A stretch of 64,000 nt of DNA, from assembly GCF_020141465.1 (NCBI RefSeq), contig NZ_JAHSPD010000001.1, positions 2,462,374-2,526,373 on the forward strand, read 5' to 3'. This document shows, one piece after another, positions 11,308 through 21,801 of the stretch. The notes under the pieces are model-generated. The model was not told the origin of the DNA. It saw only the letters and a list, made by a program, of their open reading frames with translations, and did not search any database. The stretch's first letter is position 1. Every line of letters begins with the position of its first letter. The stretch is from Roseovarius carneus. GTDB taxonomy: Bacteria > Pseudomonadota > Alphaproteobacteria > Rhodobacterales > Rhodobacteraceae. The position numbers and the translations under genes are program-made.

Positions 11308-11510
11308 GATGATACCCTCGGAGTTGGCGCGTGCCCCAATCGGCCGCGGATGACGCAGTTTTATCGCACTCGCGGGGCGCACCATTGAAGATTTGCGCCG
11401 TTTGAGGCGCTCCAGCGACATCCACGCATTTCTGCGCACATTGACGTGGCGTTTACCCATGCCCGCTAGCCTGTGAACCAACGTTTTGACGAAGCTAGAG
11501 AAGATGTGCC

Positions 11511-12728
11511 ATGGCACGCGTTGCAGATTATGAGTTTACGGGCCGTAATGGCTCAACCGCCGTGACCGATAGCGGCGACGGCGCGCATAACGGCACTATG
11601 CAGGGCGATGCGCGACTTGATGGCAATGGCAATGCCACGTTCGACGGGAGTGGCTATTACGCGGTGATCGCGGCGGATGACAGTTTTGCCTTTTCCGAAG
11701 GCACCGTGATCATCGAGTTTACCCAAGACACGGCCTCACAGAGCAACACTCCGTGGGGCAGCAATGCTGCGCAAACCCTCTTTTCCGTGGATGGGACAAA
11801 GACACTGGGCGGCGATCACATGACCATTTTCATCCGCTCTGACGGGACTGTCGGCGTCAGGCATCAGTCGGAGAATGGTGAAACCAATTTGGCCGGAGGG
11901 CAGATCATATTGGGCCAACCCATGAACCTCGGATACTCATGGGGGCCGCAGGGGAGTACACTTGTCCTTAACGGGACAACTATTGCAAGATCATCCACGC
12001 CCCGAGAGCTTGCCGGTGGGGATCACCCGATTATCATCGGTGAGTCGCAAGCCCAATCGATCCCCGGCACGGCTGATAATCCCCGTGGGTTTTTCGACGG
12101 CACAATCTCACGGGTGCAAATCCATGATCGCGCCCTTTGCACGGACACGCCCGTACCGTGCTTTGCCGCCGGAACGATGATCGCCGTGCCAGGCGGCGAG
12201 AGGGCGATTGAGTGCTTGCGACCCGGCGATCTGGTGCTCATGGCAGACCATGGCCCGCAACCGCTGGTGGATGCGACCCACACAACCTGCAGCGCCGCCG
12301 ATCTGGCCGCAAAGCCCGGCCTGCGCCCCATTCGCATCGCGCCCGGCGTATGTAACAACAAGCGCGCGCTGATCGTCTCGCGGCAACATGCGATCTGGAT
12401 GGCTCGGGAGGATGTGTTGATCCGCGCCATTCACCTTGCAAGATATGCAGGCGGCGGGGTGCGGATCATGAACGGGTGCCGCAAGATCGACTATCACCAC
12501 CTGCTGTTTGAGCGTCACCAGATCATCTTTGCCAATGGCGTGGCCGCCGAGAGCCTGCTGCCGGAATGGGTGTCTCATACCGGGAGCGCCTCCACCCATG
12601 CTACGCCCGTTCGCCCCATTTTGAGCAGCAGAGCCGCGCGCGGGTTGCTCACTCTAGGGGCGCAAAACCGCAAGGCAGGGCCAGCCCTGCCAATAAGTAA
12701 ACTTGCAACCGCCGCAGGACCCACCTAA
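11511..12728 (+). CDS. LamG-like / Hint-domain protein
   Basis: A 405-aa protein whose first 210 residues look like a LamG/concanavalin A-type jelly roll (LFSVDGTKTLGGDHMTIFI, RGFFDGTISRVQIHDRAL). A Hint_2 domain follows from about residue 215: CFAAGTMIAVPGGERAIE, LRPGDLVLMADHGPQPL, and the end block FERHQIIFANGVAAESLLP. Hint domains are self-splicing or self-cleaving folds shared by hedgehog proteins and inteins; the Cys at the domain start is the expected nucleophile. No clear signal peptide is seen. The family is common and usually multicopy in Rhodobacterales and its role is unknown. It precedes guaA by ten bases. Confidence 0.82.
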   Translation: MARVADYEFTGRNGSTAVTDSGDGAHNGTMQGDARLDGNGNATFDGSGYYAVIAADDSFAFSEGTVIIEFTQDTASQSNTPWGSNAAQTLFSVDGTKTLGGDHMTIFIRSDGTVGVRHQSENGETNLAGGQIILGQPMNLGYSWGPQGSTLVLNGTTIARSSTPRELAGGDHPIIIGESQAQSIPGTADNPRGFFDGTISRVQIHDRALCTDTPVPCFAAGTMIAVPGGERAIECLRPGDLVLMADHGPQPLVDATHTTCSAADLAAKPGLRPIRIAPGVCNNKRALIVSRQHAIWMAREDVLIRAIHLARYAGGGVRIMNGCRKIDYHHLLFERHQIIFANGVAAESLLPEWVSHTGSASTHATPVRPILSSRAARGLLTLGAQNRKAGPALPISKLATAAGPT

Positions 12729-12737
12729 TCAGGCCGC

Positions 12738-14300
<1,563 letters not shown>

Positions 14301-14310
14301 TCCGCCTTCC

Positions 14311-15540
14311 TTAGCGGGCAGCGACCTTGAGAAATTCGATCAGCGCGCGGCGGTCTTCTGCGCTTGGTACGCGCTGTTCTGGCATACGGCTGCCGGGGGT
14401 GTAGGCATCGGGGCCAAATTCGAAAAGCTCCGAGATGGTTTGCGCGGTCCACACAATATCGAGGCCTTTGAGCGCTTCGGAATACTGATAGCCCTCTGCG
14501 GTGGCGATGGGGCGCCCGAATATGCCGTGCAAGGTCGGCCCTGCCCGCGCGCCATCATCCGCGGTCAGGGTGTGGCACACGGCACAGGCGCGAAAGACCT
14601 CGGCCCCACGCGGATTGGTCAGCGTGGGATCGGGCGCGCCGCCACCCTCGCCCAACGGCTCACCGGCCAGTGTCCAGCGCCGGATCAACCCGTCATTGCC
14701 GCCCGTCAGAACCTCACCCCCCGTTATGGCCAGCGCCCAGATCGGGCCTTGGCCCGTCTTGAGAGTCGCCGTCACCTCCAGCGTGTCGCGATCCAGGAGC
14801 CACACCTCCCCGGTCGTGGCCCCCACGGCGATCATTCCCGCGCGCCCCACCACCGACAAAAGGGGGCGCGTGGCCAAAGCGATCTCGCGGAGATCCGCAT
14901 CCGGTGTCACCACGCGCAACGCGCCATCGGGCGAGGCGAGCAAGAGCGCATCACCATCCACGGCCAGCGCCGAGGCAGGTGCAGGCAGGCCAATCTCGCC
15001 GCCCGGCGCGCCATCGCCCGTCCAAAAGCGCAGCCGAAGATCCGCGCCCACACTGGCGAGGCCACCACGAAAGGCCAAGAGGCCCGTTATCTGCCCGTCA
15101 TGCGCGTAGATCATGCGTGGTGCGCCTGACCCGGACCAAAGCGCGATGCGCCCCTCCCATCCAGCGGAAGCAATCCCACCGCCCCAGACAGCCATCGCGC
15201 CCACGGGCAGCGGATGCCATTTCTCAGATTGCAGCGGTTCGGGCCCCTCGCCCCAGATCGCCACGCGCCCATCTTGTCCACCGGACGCAAAGCGGCCATC
15301 CGGTAGTGGCAGGACGGCCGTGACCGCCCCTTCGTGATGTCGGGTGATTTGGGTGGCGACAGGCCCGTCCCAGACAATAGCCCGCGTATCAAACGAGCCC
15401 GAAATGATGCGGCCCGTCTCGTCCACAGCCAGCGCCCGCACAGGGCCACCATGGCCCTGCAAATCCTGTGCCGTGACTGGTGCCGCAAGCATCCATGCAC
15501 AAAGCAACGCCGCAAGCCGCAGGCAGGATTGTCGCGCCAT
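14311..15540 (-). CDS. WD40 beta-propeller fused to a C-terminal cytochrome c domain
   Basis: A secreted 409-aa protein: signal peptide (cleavage near APVTAQ), about six WD40-like repeats (for example LAVDETGRIISGSFDTRAIVW, longer repeats up to about residue 295), then a class I cytochrome c domain. The heme-binding motif is CAVCH near 319-323, and a likely axial Met lies in GSRMPEQR. It should be periplasmic. It is the last gene of the leftward run that begins with FDH accessory genes, with 6 bases to the next upstream gene. Its place suggests an electron-transfer or scaffold role linked to FDH; that is inference. Confidence 0.85.
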   Translation of the reverse strand: MARQSCLRLAALLCAWMLAAPVTAQDLQGHGGPVRALAVDETGRIISGSFDTRAIVWDGPVATQITRHHEGAVTAVLPLPDGRFASGGQDGRVAIWGEGPEPLQSEKWHPLPVGAMAVWGGGIASAGWEGRIALWSGSGAPRMIYAHDGQITGLLAFRGGLASVGADLRLRFWTGDGAPGGEIGLPAPASALAVDGDALLLASPDGALRVVTPDADLREIALATRPLLSVVGRAGMIAVGATTGEVWLLDRDTLEVTATLKTGQGPIWALAITGGEVLTGGNDGLIRRWTLAGEPLGEGGGAPDPTLTNPRGAEVFRACAVCHTLTADDGARAGPTLHGIFGRPIATAEGYQYSEALKGLDIVWTAQTISELFEFGPDAYTPGSRMPEQRVPSAEDRRALIEFLKVAAR

Positions 15541-15546
15541 ACCGGA

Positions 15547-15705
15547 TCAGTATTCGATCAGGTTCTGCGGTGCGCCCGGAGTGGTGCGTGCCCCTTCGGT
15601 CGTGAAGGCCTCAAGGCTGTTGCTTTGGAAATTGTCGTTCAGCACAAACGCGGCACCGACCGAAATACCCACGACGACGACACATGCAATAAGAAAGGAT
15701 TTCAT
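15547..15705 (-). CDS. Small membrane-anchored protein, 52 aa
   Basis: A short frame from ATG at 15705 to TGA at 15547, starting MKSFLIACVVVVGISVGAAF and ending NLIEY. One N-terminal hydrophobic segment (about residues 4-20) makes it a membrane anchor or an uncleaved signal, followed by a polar periplasmic tail. It starts 3 bases after the mrp stop, with an AGGAG-like GGAGCCTGAG site inside the mrp end, and is followed 6 bases later by the WD40-cytochrome gene. Tight packing supports it being real. Function unknown. Confidence 0.72.
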   Translation of the reverse strand: MKSFLIACVVVVGISVGAAFVLNDNFQSNSLEAFTTEGARTTPGAPQNLIEY

Positions 15706-15708
15706 CAC

Positions 15709-16818
15709 TCAGGCTCCTTGGAGTTTTTTGTTGGGTTGGGTGTTGGAGGCATTGGCACTTAACCGGGACCAGAGTGCAGCGGCCATATCTGTGTAAAGGC
15801 GGCCAATCGGGCCGCTCGGGTCGCGAGCGACAATGGGCTGACCGCTGTCGGAGGCCGCGCGCAGATCCATCGTCAGCGGCACGGCGCCGAGGAAGGGCAC
15901 GCCGAGGCGGTCCGCTTCGGCCTCGGCCCCGCCGCTCCCGAAAAGAGCGTGCTTGGTGCCGCATTCGGTGCAGATGAAATGCGCCATATTCTCGATCAGC
16001 CCGAGGATCGGCACATCAACCTTGCCAAACATCGCAATGCCGCGCCGCGCGTCAATAAGGGCCAGATCCTGCGGGGTGGAGACAATCACCGCACCCGAAA
16101 GCGTGGTGCCTTGGGCGATAGCCAGTTGCGCATCGCCCGTACCGGGCGGCATGTCCACGATCAGCACGTCAAGCACGCCCCAATCCACATCCGAGATCAT
16201 CTGCGTGATCGCGGACATGACCATCGGCCCGCGCCAGACCATCGCTGTCTCCGCATCGACCATCATGCCCATGGACATCGCCAAAATCCCGTTGGACTGC
16301 ATCGGCAGAAGGCGGCGATCCGTGCCCATGCGCGGTTGCCCGTGCAGCGCCAGCAATGTGGGGATCGAGGGCCCGTGAATATCCGCGTCCAGAATACCCA
16401 CCTTCAGGCCTTGGGCGCGAAGACCAAGCGCGAGGTTCACCGCCGTGGTGGACTTACCAACCCCGCCCTTGCCCGACGCCACGGCCACAACATGGCGCAC
16501 ATCGGCGAGCGGTTTGGGCGCTGCGGATTTCGGCCCGGCTGCGACAGGTTTGAGGTTTGGCGGGCTGGACGTGTCATTGGTCAACATGACAAGCGCGCCC
16601 TCACCGCCGGGAATGGCGCGGAGTGCTGCCTCAGCCTCGGTGCGGATATCTGCCAGCGCGGATGCGGCATCAGCCGTGGTGAGGATAGACACGCTGATGC
16701 GGCCATTTGCCATGACCGGTCCCGAGACCTCAGGTGCCCCCAGAAACGGCGCGCCGCCCGGCATGGTCAGCCGGGACAGCGCCGCGCGGGCCGCCAAAAG
16801 GATGGGATCATCGGCCAT
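15709..16818 (-). CDS. Mrp/NBP35-family Fe-S cluster carrier ATPase
   Basis: P-loop ATPase that binds a [4Fe-4S] cluster at its dimer interface and delivers it to target proteins. Start chosen at ATG 16818 (MADDPILLAARAAL), giving 369 aa; the upstream in-frame stretch overlaps the FDH terminator. An N-terminal MIP18/DUF59-like region precedes the deviant Walker A SGKGGVGKST at about residue 120. The CxxC site is ICTECG. Downstream of FDH and upstream of the small membrane protein and cytochrome gene. One of two Mrp paralogues in the window; this one lacks the DUF971 tail. Confidence 0.92.
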   Translation of the reverse strand: MADDPILLAARAALSRLTMPGGAPFLGAPEVSGPVMANGRISVSILTTADAASALADIRTEAEAALRAIPGGEGALVMLTNDTSSPPNLKPVAAGPKSAAPKPLADVRHVVAVASGKGGVGKSTTAVNLALGLRAQGLKVGILDADIHGPSIPTLLALHGQPRMGTDRRLLPMQSNGILAMSMGMMVDAETAMVWRGPMVMSAITQMISDVDWGVLDVLIVDMPPGTGDAQLAIAQGTTLSGAVIVSTPQDLALIDARRGIAMFGKVDVPILGLIENMAHFICTECGTKHALFGSGGAEAEADRLGVPFLGAVPLTMDLRAASDSGQPIVARDPSGPIGRLYTDMAAALWSRLSANASNTQPNKKLQGA

Positions 16819-16870
16819 TGGGGTCAGGTCTTTCTGTCGTGCCAAGAGGTTGTCTCGGCCACCAAAGAAA

Positions 16871-16916
16871 CGAAAGGCGGCGCGCCGGGAGGAATATCCC
16901 CCAGAGGCGCGCCGCC
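16871..16916 (-). terminator. Strong hairpin terminator after the FDH gamma gene
   Basis: Perfect 11-base arms GGCGGCGCGCC (16876-16886) and GGCGCGCCGCC (16906-16916) around a 19-base loop. On the minus strand a T-rich run (TTTCGTTTCTTT) follows. It separates the FDH structural genes from mrp. Confidence 0.75.
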
Positions 16917-16921
16917 CATAT

Positions 16922-17947
16922 TCACTCAGCGGGATGGGCCGCTTTGCCAGATCCATCCGCCTTGCCGGTCTTGCCTTCGACCTCATCAACCCAGAGCGAG
17001 TGATGCTCCTTGGCCCAGTTGAGATCGACTTCACCGGAACCCATCGCATCAAACGCGCCTTCCATACCGACCGAGCCAATATAGATATGCGCGATGATGA
17101 TGAACGAGAGGCCCGCCGCAACAATGCCGTGGATCAGCTGATAGAGCTGCCAATCGGCCTGCGTGCCAGCCAGCGCCGGGAAGAGCATCATCACACCGGT
17201 AAACGACAGCGCAGCGCCACCCAACGTGACCGACCAGAAGATAACCTTCTGACCCGCGTTGAACTTCTTGGCAGGCGGGTGAACGCCCTTCTTCAGAAGC
17301 CCGCCGCCTTGGGCGATCCATTCGGCGTCCACCTTGTTGGGCATGTTGTGCGACACCCAGACGAGGAACGACAGGATCAGACCCAGCATGAACGGCCAGC
17401 CGACATAATTATGCGCGATCTTGCCCCATGTGGAGATGGTGGAGAACGCCCCCTCGCCCAGCCATGGCAGGATCATCGTGCGCCCAAGGACAAGGTTAAG
17501 CCCCGTCAGCGCCAGAACGATGAACGAACCCGCCATCAGCCAGTGTGCAAAACGCTCAATCGAGGTGAAACGCAAGATACGAATGCCGGACAAGCCGCCA
17601 TCGACCTTGATCCGGCCACGGATCAGGTAGAACGCCCCCAGAACCACAACAGCGCCAACCACCGCGAGGATGGTCAAAAAGCGCACCGTGCCGGTATGGG
17701 TATCCGCCCAGGACGCATTGCCGGGCTTGATCAGCCCGGTAGACAGCTCATCCGGGATAGAGACGCGGCCAGTGATCTTCTCACCGCCCTGCAACGCTTC
17801 AAAAAGCGCATCTTCCGTGACCGATTGCTCGGTCGGGTTGATCTGCTGGGCCTGCGCTGTTGGTGCCAAAGTGAGCCCTGCGACGCTGAGCATCGCGACC
17901 ACACCGAGGATGGAGGCCAGACGTTGTGCGAGATTTTTCATGTTCAT
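16922..17947 (-). CDS. Formate dehydrogenase gamma subunit (cytochrome b556-type)
   Basis: Membrane anchor of respiratory formate dehydrogenase; takes electrons from the beta subunit through heme b to the quinone pool. The 341-aa protein has a cleavable signal peptide (ends near PTAQAQ), a periplasmic N-terminal region, then a TM near residue 90-108 and four further TMs. Candidate heme histidines are in ERFAHWLMAG, GKIAHNYVGW and the last helix IAHIYIG. The C-terminal cytoplasmic tail includes VDLNWAKEHHSLW, typical of this family. Fifteen bases downstream of the beta subunit gene and followed by a strong terminator. Confidence 0.93.
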   Translation of the reverse strand: MNMKNLAQRLASILGVVAMLSVAGLTLAPTAQAQQINPTEQSVTEDALFEALQGGEKITGRVSIPDELSTGLIKPGNASWADTHTGTVRFLTILAVVGAVVVLGAFYLIRGRIKVDGGLSGIRILRFTSIERFAHWLMAGSFIVLALTGLNLVLGRTMILPWLGEGAFSTISTWGKIAHNYVGWPFMLGLILSFLVWVSHNMPNKVDAEWIAQGGGLLKKGVHPPAKKFNAGQKVIFWSVTLGGAALSFTGVMMLFPALAGTQADWQLYQLIHGIVAAGLSFIIIAHIYIGSVGMEGAFDAMGSGEVDLNWAKEHHSLWVDEVEGKTGKADGSGKAAHPAE

Positions 17948-17962
17948 TTTCCTATTTCCCGC

Positions 17963-18559
17963 TCAGACTGTGATGGAGTCGCCGTAAGCGCTCCGCCAGC
18001 CCCATGCCCCAGATCCATAGCCCCGCGTCACAACGCGTTCCTTGTAGATTTCGGCAATGATATCGCCGTCACCCGCCAGGAGAGACTTGGTCGAACACAT
18101 CTCGGCGCAGAGCGGAAGTTTGCCCTCGGCCAGACGGTTGGAGCCGTATTTTACGTATTCGGCTTCGGTCATGTCCGCCTCTGGGCCACCGGCGCAATAG
18201 GTGCATTTGTCCATCTTGCCGCGCGTGCCGAAATTGCCGACCTTGGGATATTGCGGCGCGCCGAAGGGGCATGCGTAGAAGCAATAGCCACAGCCGATGC
18301 AGGTGTCCTTGGAGTGCAGGACAACCGCGTCATCGGTGGTGTAGAAGCAATCCACCGGGCAGACCGCCGCGCAAGGCGCGTCGGTGCAATGCATGCAGGC
18401 CATCGAGACCGAGCGTTCGCCGGGCAGGCCATCATTGATGGTGACCACACGGCGCCGGTTGATGCCCCACGGCACTTCGTGCTCGTTTTTACAGGCCGTA
18501 ACGCAAGCGTTGCACTCGATGCATCGATCCGCGTCGCACAGGAATTTCATACGTGCCAT
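17963..18559 (-). CDS. fdh3B: Formate dehydrogenase beta subunit, 4Fe-4S ferredoxin type
   Basis: Electron-transfer subunit between the catalytic alpha subunit and the cytochrome. Start at ATG 18559 (MARMKFLCDADRC) behind a textbook GGGAGGACAAG site, giving 198 aa; longer in-frame starts lack such a site. It has four cysteine sets for [4Fe-4S] clusters: CIECNACVTAC, CMHCTDAPCAAVCPVDC, CIGCGYCFYACPFG and CTYCAGG...CAEMCSTKS. Like other FDH3 beta chains it has no C-terminal TM. The alpha stop lies 14 bases upstream, so alpha, beta and gamma are one transcript. Confidence 0.95.
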   Translation of the reverse strand: MARMKFLCDADRCIECNACVTACKNEHEVPWGINRRRVVTINDGLPGERSVSMACMHCTDAPCAAVCPVDCFYTTDDAVVLHSKDTCIGCGYCFYACPFGAPQYPKVGNFGTRGKMDKCTYCAGGPEADMTEAEYVKYGSNRLAEGKLPLCAEMCSTKSLLAGDGDIIAEIYKERVVTRGYGSGAWGWRSAYGDSITV

Positions 18560-18573
18560 TTTCTTGTCCTCCC

Positions 18574-21534
18574 TTATGCCGCTGTAATCTGGCAAAGGGT
18601 CACTTTGCCTTCATGCATGCCAGTTACCGGATCATATCCGTAAGATGTGACCGTGTTGACGCTTTCGCCCAGAACGATGGGGTCGGTGCCCTCGGGATAA
18701 TTGCCCCGTTGGTCCTCGCCCTGGAACCAGCCGCCGAAGTGGAAGGGCATGAACGCCACGCCCGTCGCCACACGCTCGGTCACGAGGGCTTTCACCCGTG
18801 CTTTGCTCTCATTCTCGGGGCCCATGACCCAGACCCAGCCGCCATCGACAATCCCACGTGCATCCGCATCGGCGGGGTTGATCTCGACGAACATGTCTTG
18901 CTGCAATTCCGCAAGCCATGGGTTGGAGCGGGTCTCTTCACCGCCGCCTTCATATTCCACGAGCCGCCCGGAGGTCAGCACGATGGGGAAGGTCTCCGCC
19001 AGGTTCCGCTCAACCGCGGAGGCCTGCATGGAGAAGCCCACATTGGGGACGCGGAACTGGCGTCCATCCTCGCGGGTCGGATAATCAGCCACCAGATCGG
19101 GGCGCGGGCTATAGATCGGCTCGCGGTGCACCGGGATCGGATCGGGCAGGTTCCACGCAACCGCGCGGGCCTTGCCGTTGCCGAAGGGCACACAGCCATG
19201 CTCGATCGCAACCCGCTGAATACCGCCAGAGAGGTCCAGAGACCAGCTAACGGCGGCCATCGCTTCGGGGTCATTGCCGCCAATACGTTGGATCACGGCC
19301 AGCTCATCCGCTGTGAGGTCACTGTCCCAGCCAAGGGTCTGAAGGATGCCGTAGGTGAACTGCGGGTAGCCATCCTCGATCTCGGACCCGACGGGGAAGC
19401 TGCCCTCCGCCAGAAGCGTCTCGCCCTCGCGGTCAAGACCAAAGCGCGGACGGAACGCCCCGCCCCCGTCTTTGACCGCCACGTTGGGATTGTAGAGGAT
19501 GTGCGTGCCGGGATGGTTGAACTCCGGCGTGCCCCAGCAAGGCCATGGCAGGCCGTAGAAATCGCCACCAACCCCTTCAGCATCCGCAGGGGCGCGCAGC
19601 GTGACCAGGTCAAACTTGTCCTGATTGGCCATATGCGCCTTGATCCGCTCGGGGCTTTGACCCGTGTAGCCGGTAGACCAGCCGCCGCGATTGATCTCGC
19701 GCAGGATGGATTCCGGTGTCGGCTCCATGGAGAATTTGCCCTGCACCATCTCGTAGGGTTTGAACATCTCGTCGCCAAAACCCAGCTTTTGCGACAGACG
19801 GTAGATCACCGCATAGTCGTTGTCACTCTCAAAGATTGGCTCCACGACCTTCTCGCCCCATTGCACGGAACGGTTGGAGGCGGTCCGGCTGCCGGAGCAC
19901 TCGAACTGCGTCGCGATGGGCAGAAGATAGGTGTTGTCGGGACGGTCATGCAGCGCCGCAAAGGTCGTCGGGTGCGGGTCCGCCACAACCAGAAGGTCAA
20001 GCGCATTCATACCCTTAAGGCTGTCGCCCATACGCGGCACAGTGTTACCACCATGGCCGAATACGATCATTGCCTTGATGTTGTCGCGCTGGTCCACATC
20101 GTCGGAATCAAGCGTTGTCGCATCAAACCAACGGGTCGACGGGATACCCGCCATCGACATGTTGGCTCTGGCATCACGCGCGTCGCGCCCGCCCTTGGCC
20201 GGCACGTCGTCAAACCGCGAGACGAAATAGTCGTAATCTACGTCCCAGACGCGGCTCCAGTGCTTCCAGCCGCCTTCCGACAGGCCGTAATAGCAAGGCA
20301 GCGAGCCGATATCGAGGCCGAAATCCGTGGCCCCCTGCACGTTGCAGTGGCCGCGGAAGATGTTCGCGCCCGTGCCGTCAGAGCCCACATTGCCTGTGGC
20401 CAAAAGCAGGTTGCAATAGGTCCGCACATTGGCCGTGCCGACCGTGTGCTGCGTGCCGCCCATGCACCAGATAAAGGTCGAGGGCTTTTGCGTGGCGAAG
20501 GTCTGTGCCACGCGCTTCAGCTCTGCCTCACCGATGCCGGTGATCCGCTCCACTTTCTCGGGCGTGTATTCCTTGAGCGCTTCCTTGACCTGATCCATCC
20601 CCCAGACGCGCTGGTCGATATAATCCTGATCTTGCCAGCCATTCTCGAAGATGTGCCACATGATACCCCAGATAATGGCGATATCCGTGCCCGGACGCAT
20701 GCGGATGTAATCGGTCGCATGGGCCGCTGTGCGCGTGAAGCGCGGGTCGATCACGATAACATTGGCGCGGTTGGTCTCTTTGCCCGTCAGGATGTGCTGG
20801 AGCGAGACAGGATGCGCTTCGGCCGCGTTCGAGCCCATGAAGATGATGGTCTTGGAGTTGCGGATGTCATTGTAGCTGTTGGTCATGGCGCCGTAGCCCC
20901 ATGTGTTCGCCACGCCCGCCACAGTGGTGGAGTGGCAGATGCGCGCCTGGTGATCAACGTTGTTCGTGCCCCAGAACGCTGCGAACTTGCGGAAGAGATA
21001 CGCACCCTCGTTCGAGAACTTGGCCGAACCGAGAAGATAGGCGCTGTCCGCGCCGTTCTTCTCGCGAATGTCGAGCATCTTGTCGCCGATCTCGTCAATC
21101 GCCTGATCCCAGGAGATACGGACCCACTCACCGTTTTCTTTCTTCATCGGGTATTTCAGGCGGCGGTCGCCATGCACGATCTCACGCACCGACGCGCCCT
21201 TGGCACAATGAGTGCCGCGGTTGATCGGGCTGTCCCATGCGGGCTCCTGACCCACCCAGACGCCGTTTTGCACTTCGGCCTTCACGGTGCAGCCCACCGA
21301 GCAGTGGGTGCAGATATTGGTCTTGACCTCGATCGGCTGGCTGAAATCGGTTTTGCCGGCCTCAGCCTTGCGCACAGTGCTGGCGCCGATAGCACCAAAG
21401 GCCGCGAGGCCACCGACCGCAAGGCCGGAGGTTTTCAGAAAGCTGCGTCGGTCTACCGGCTTGGCCGAGACGTTTTGTGCGAAGGCGGCAAGCCCGCTGC
21501 GGCGTGCATCCGTTGATCTGCGTTTGACCAGCAT
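18574..21534 (-). CDS. fdhA: Formate dehydrogenase alpha (catalytic, molybdopterin) subunit, Cys form, Tat-exported
   Basis: Oxidises formate to CO2 at a bis-pterin Mo/W centre. The 986-aa protein has a twin-arginine signal (RRSFLKTSG, about residues 29-50), so the enzyme faces the periplasm. A [4Fe-4S] site uses CTHCSVGC plus a fourth Cys in GTHCAKG (about 75, 78, 82, 110). The metal ligand position is Cys near residue 200 in HQARICHSTTVAG, where E. coli FdnG has selenocysteine; the following His is kept. The C-terminal molybdopterin dinucleotide-binding domain has FPIVLTSGRLVEYEGGG. It lies 3 bases after the small Tat-target gene and 14 before the beta gene. Confidence 0.96.
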   Translation of the reverse strand: MLVKRRSTDARRSGLAAFAQNVSAKPVDRRSFLKTSGLAVGGLAAFGAIGASTVRKAEAGKTDFSQPIEVKTNICTHCSVGCTVKAEVQNGVWVGQEPAWDSPINRGTHCAKGASVREIVHGDRRLKYPMKKENGEWVRISWDQAIDEIGDKMLDIREKNGADSAYLLGSAKFSNEGAYLFRKFAAFWGTNNVDHQARICHSTTVAGVANTWGYGAMTNSYNDIRNSKTIIFMGSNAAEAHPVSLQHILTGKETNRANVIVIDPRFTRTAAHATDYIRMRPGTDIAIIWGIMWHIFENGWQDQDYIDQRVWGMDQVKEALKEYTPEKVERITGIGEAELKRVAQTFATQKPSTFIWCMGGTQHTVGTANVRTYCNLLLATGNVGSDGTGANIFRGHCNVQGATDFGLDIGSLPCYYGLSEGGWKHWSRVWDVDYDYFVSRFDDVPAKGGRDARDARANMSMAGIPSTRWFDATTLDSDDVDQRDNIKAMIVFGHGGNTVPRMGDSLKGMNALDLLVVADPHPTTFAALHDRPDNTYLLPIATQFECSGSRTASNRSVQWGEKVVEPIFESDNDYAVIYRLSQKLGFGDEMFKPYEMVQGKFSMEPTPESILREINRGGWSTGYTGQSPERIKAHMANQDKFDLVTLRAPADAEGVGGDFYGLPWPCWGTPEFNHPGTHILYNPNVAVKDGGGAFRPRFGLDREGETLLAEGSFPVGSEIEDGYPQFTYGILQTLGWDSDLTADELAVIQRIGGNDPEAMAAVSWSLDLSGGIQRVAIEHGCVPFGNGKARAVAWNLPDPIPVHREPIYSPRPDLVADYPTREDGRQFRVPNVGFSMQASAVERNLAETFPIVLTSGRLVEYEGGGEETRSNPWLAELQQDMFVEINPADADARGIVDGGWVWVMGPENESKARVKALVTERVATGVAFMPFHFGGWFQGEDQRGNYPEGTDPIVLGESVNTVTSYGYDPVTGMHEGKVTLCQITAA

Positions 21535-21537
21535 GGC

Positions 21538-21747
21538 TTATGCCCCCTTGTAGTAACGGTTGGTGCGGTAGAAGGCCTCGACATGTTCGGTCTTTTGATA
21601 GCGCGCCTTGGTCCGCTCATCGCCGACTTCCTCGGCAAAAGACGGTGTCGCACCGCCTGCGACAACACCGGTCGCGGCGGTGGCGGCAACGGCGCCGAAA
21701 AAGCCCCGTCGTCCGATTCCTTTGTCTGTCTTCATGCTATCAGCCAT
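21538..21747 (-). CDS. Formate dehydrogenase region Tat-target small protein
   Basis: A 69-aa protein with a clear twin-arginine signal (GRRGFFGAVAATAATG) and a short mature part (EAFYRTNRYYKGA at the end). It matches the small 'formate dehydrogenase region TAT target' family (TIGR02811), which nearly always sits just upstream of FDH alpha genes. Role unproven; proposed to help export or assembly. Only 3 bases separate its stop from the fdhA start, so they are surely co-translated. Confidence 0.9.
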   Translation of the reverse strand: MADSMKTDKGIGRRGFFGAVAATAATGVVAGGATPSFAEEVGDERTKARYQKTEHVEAFYRTNRYYKGA

Positions 21748-21801
21748 GTCGTCCTCCCATAATCATGTGTCCTCCGGGCATTGCACCTGCGGAGGGTATT
21801 C

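Noticed and set aside
18553..21516. 987-codon plus-strand open frame
   Set aside because: Antisense to fdhA; its translation has no domain or motif and is an artefact of GC-rich codon use.
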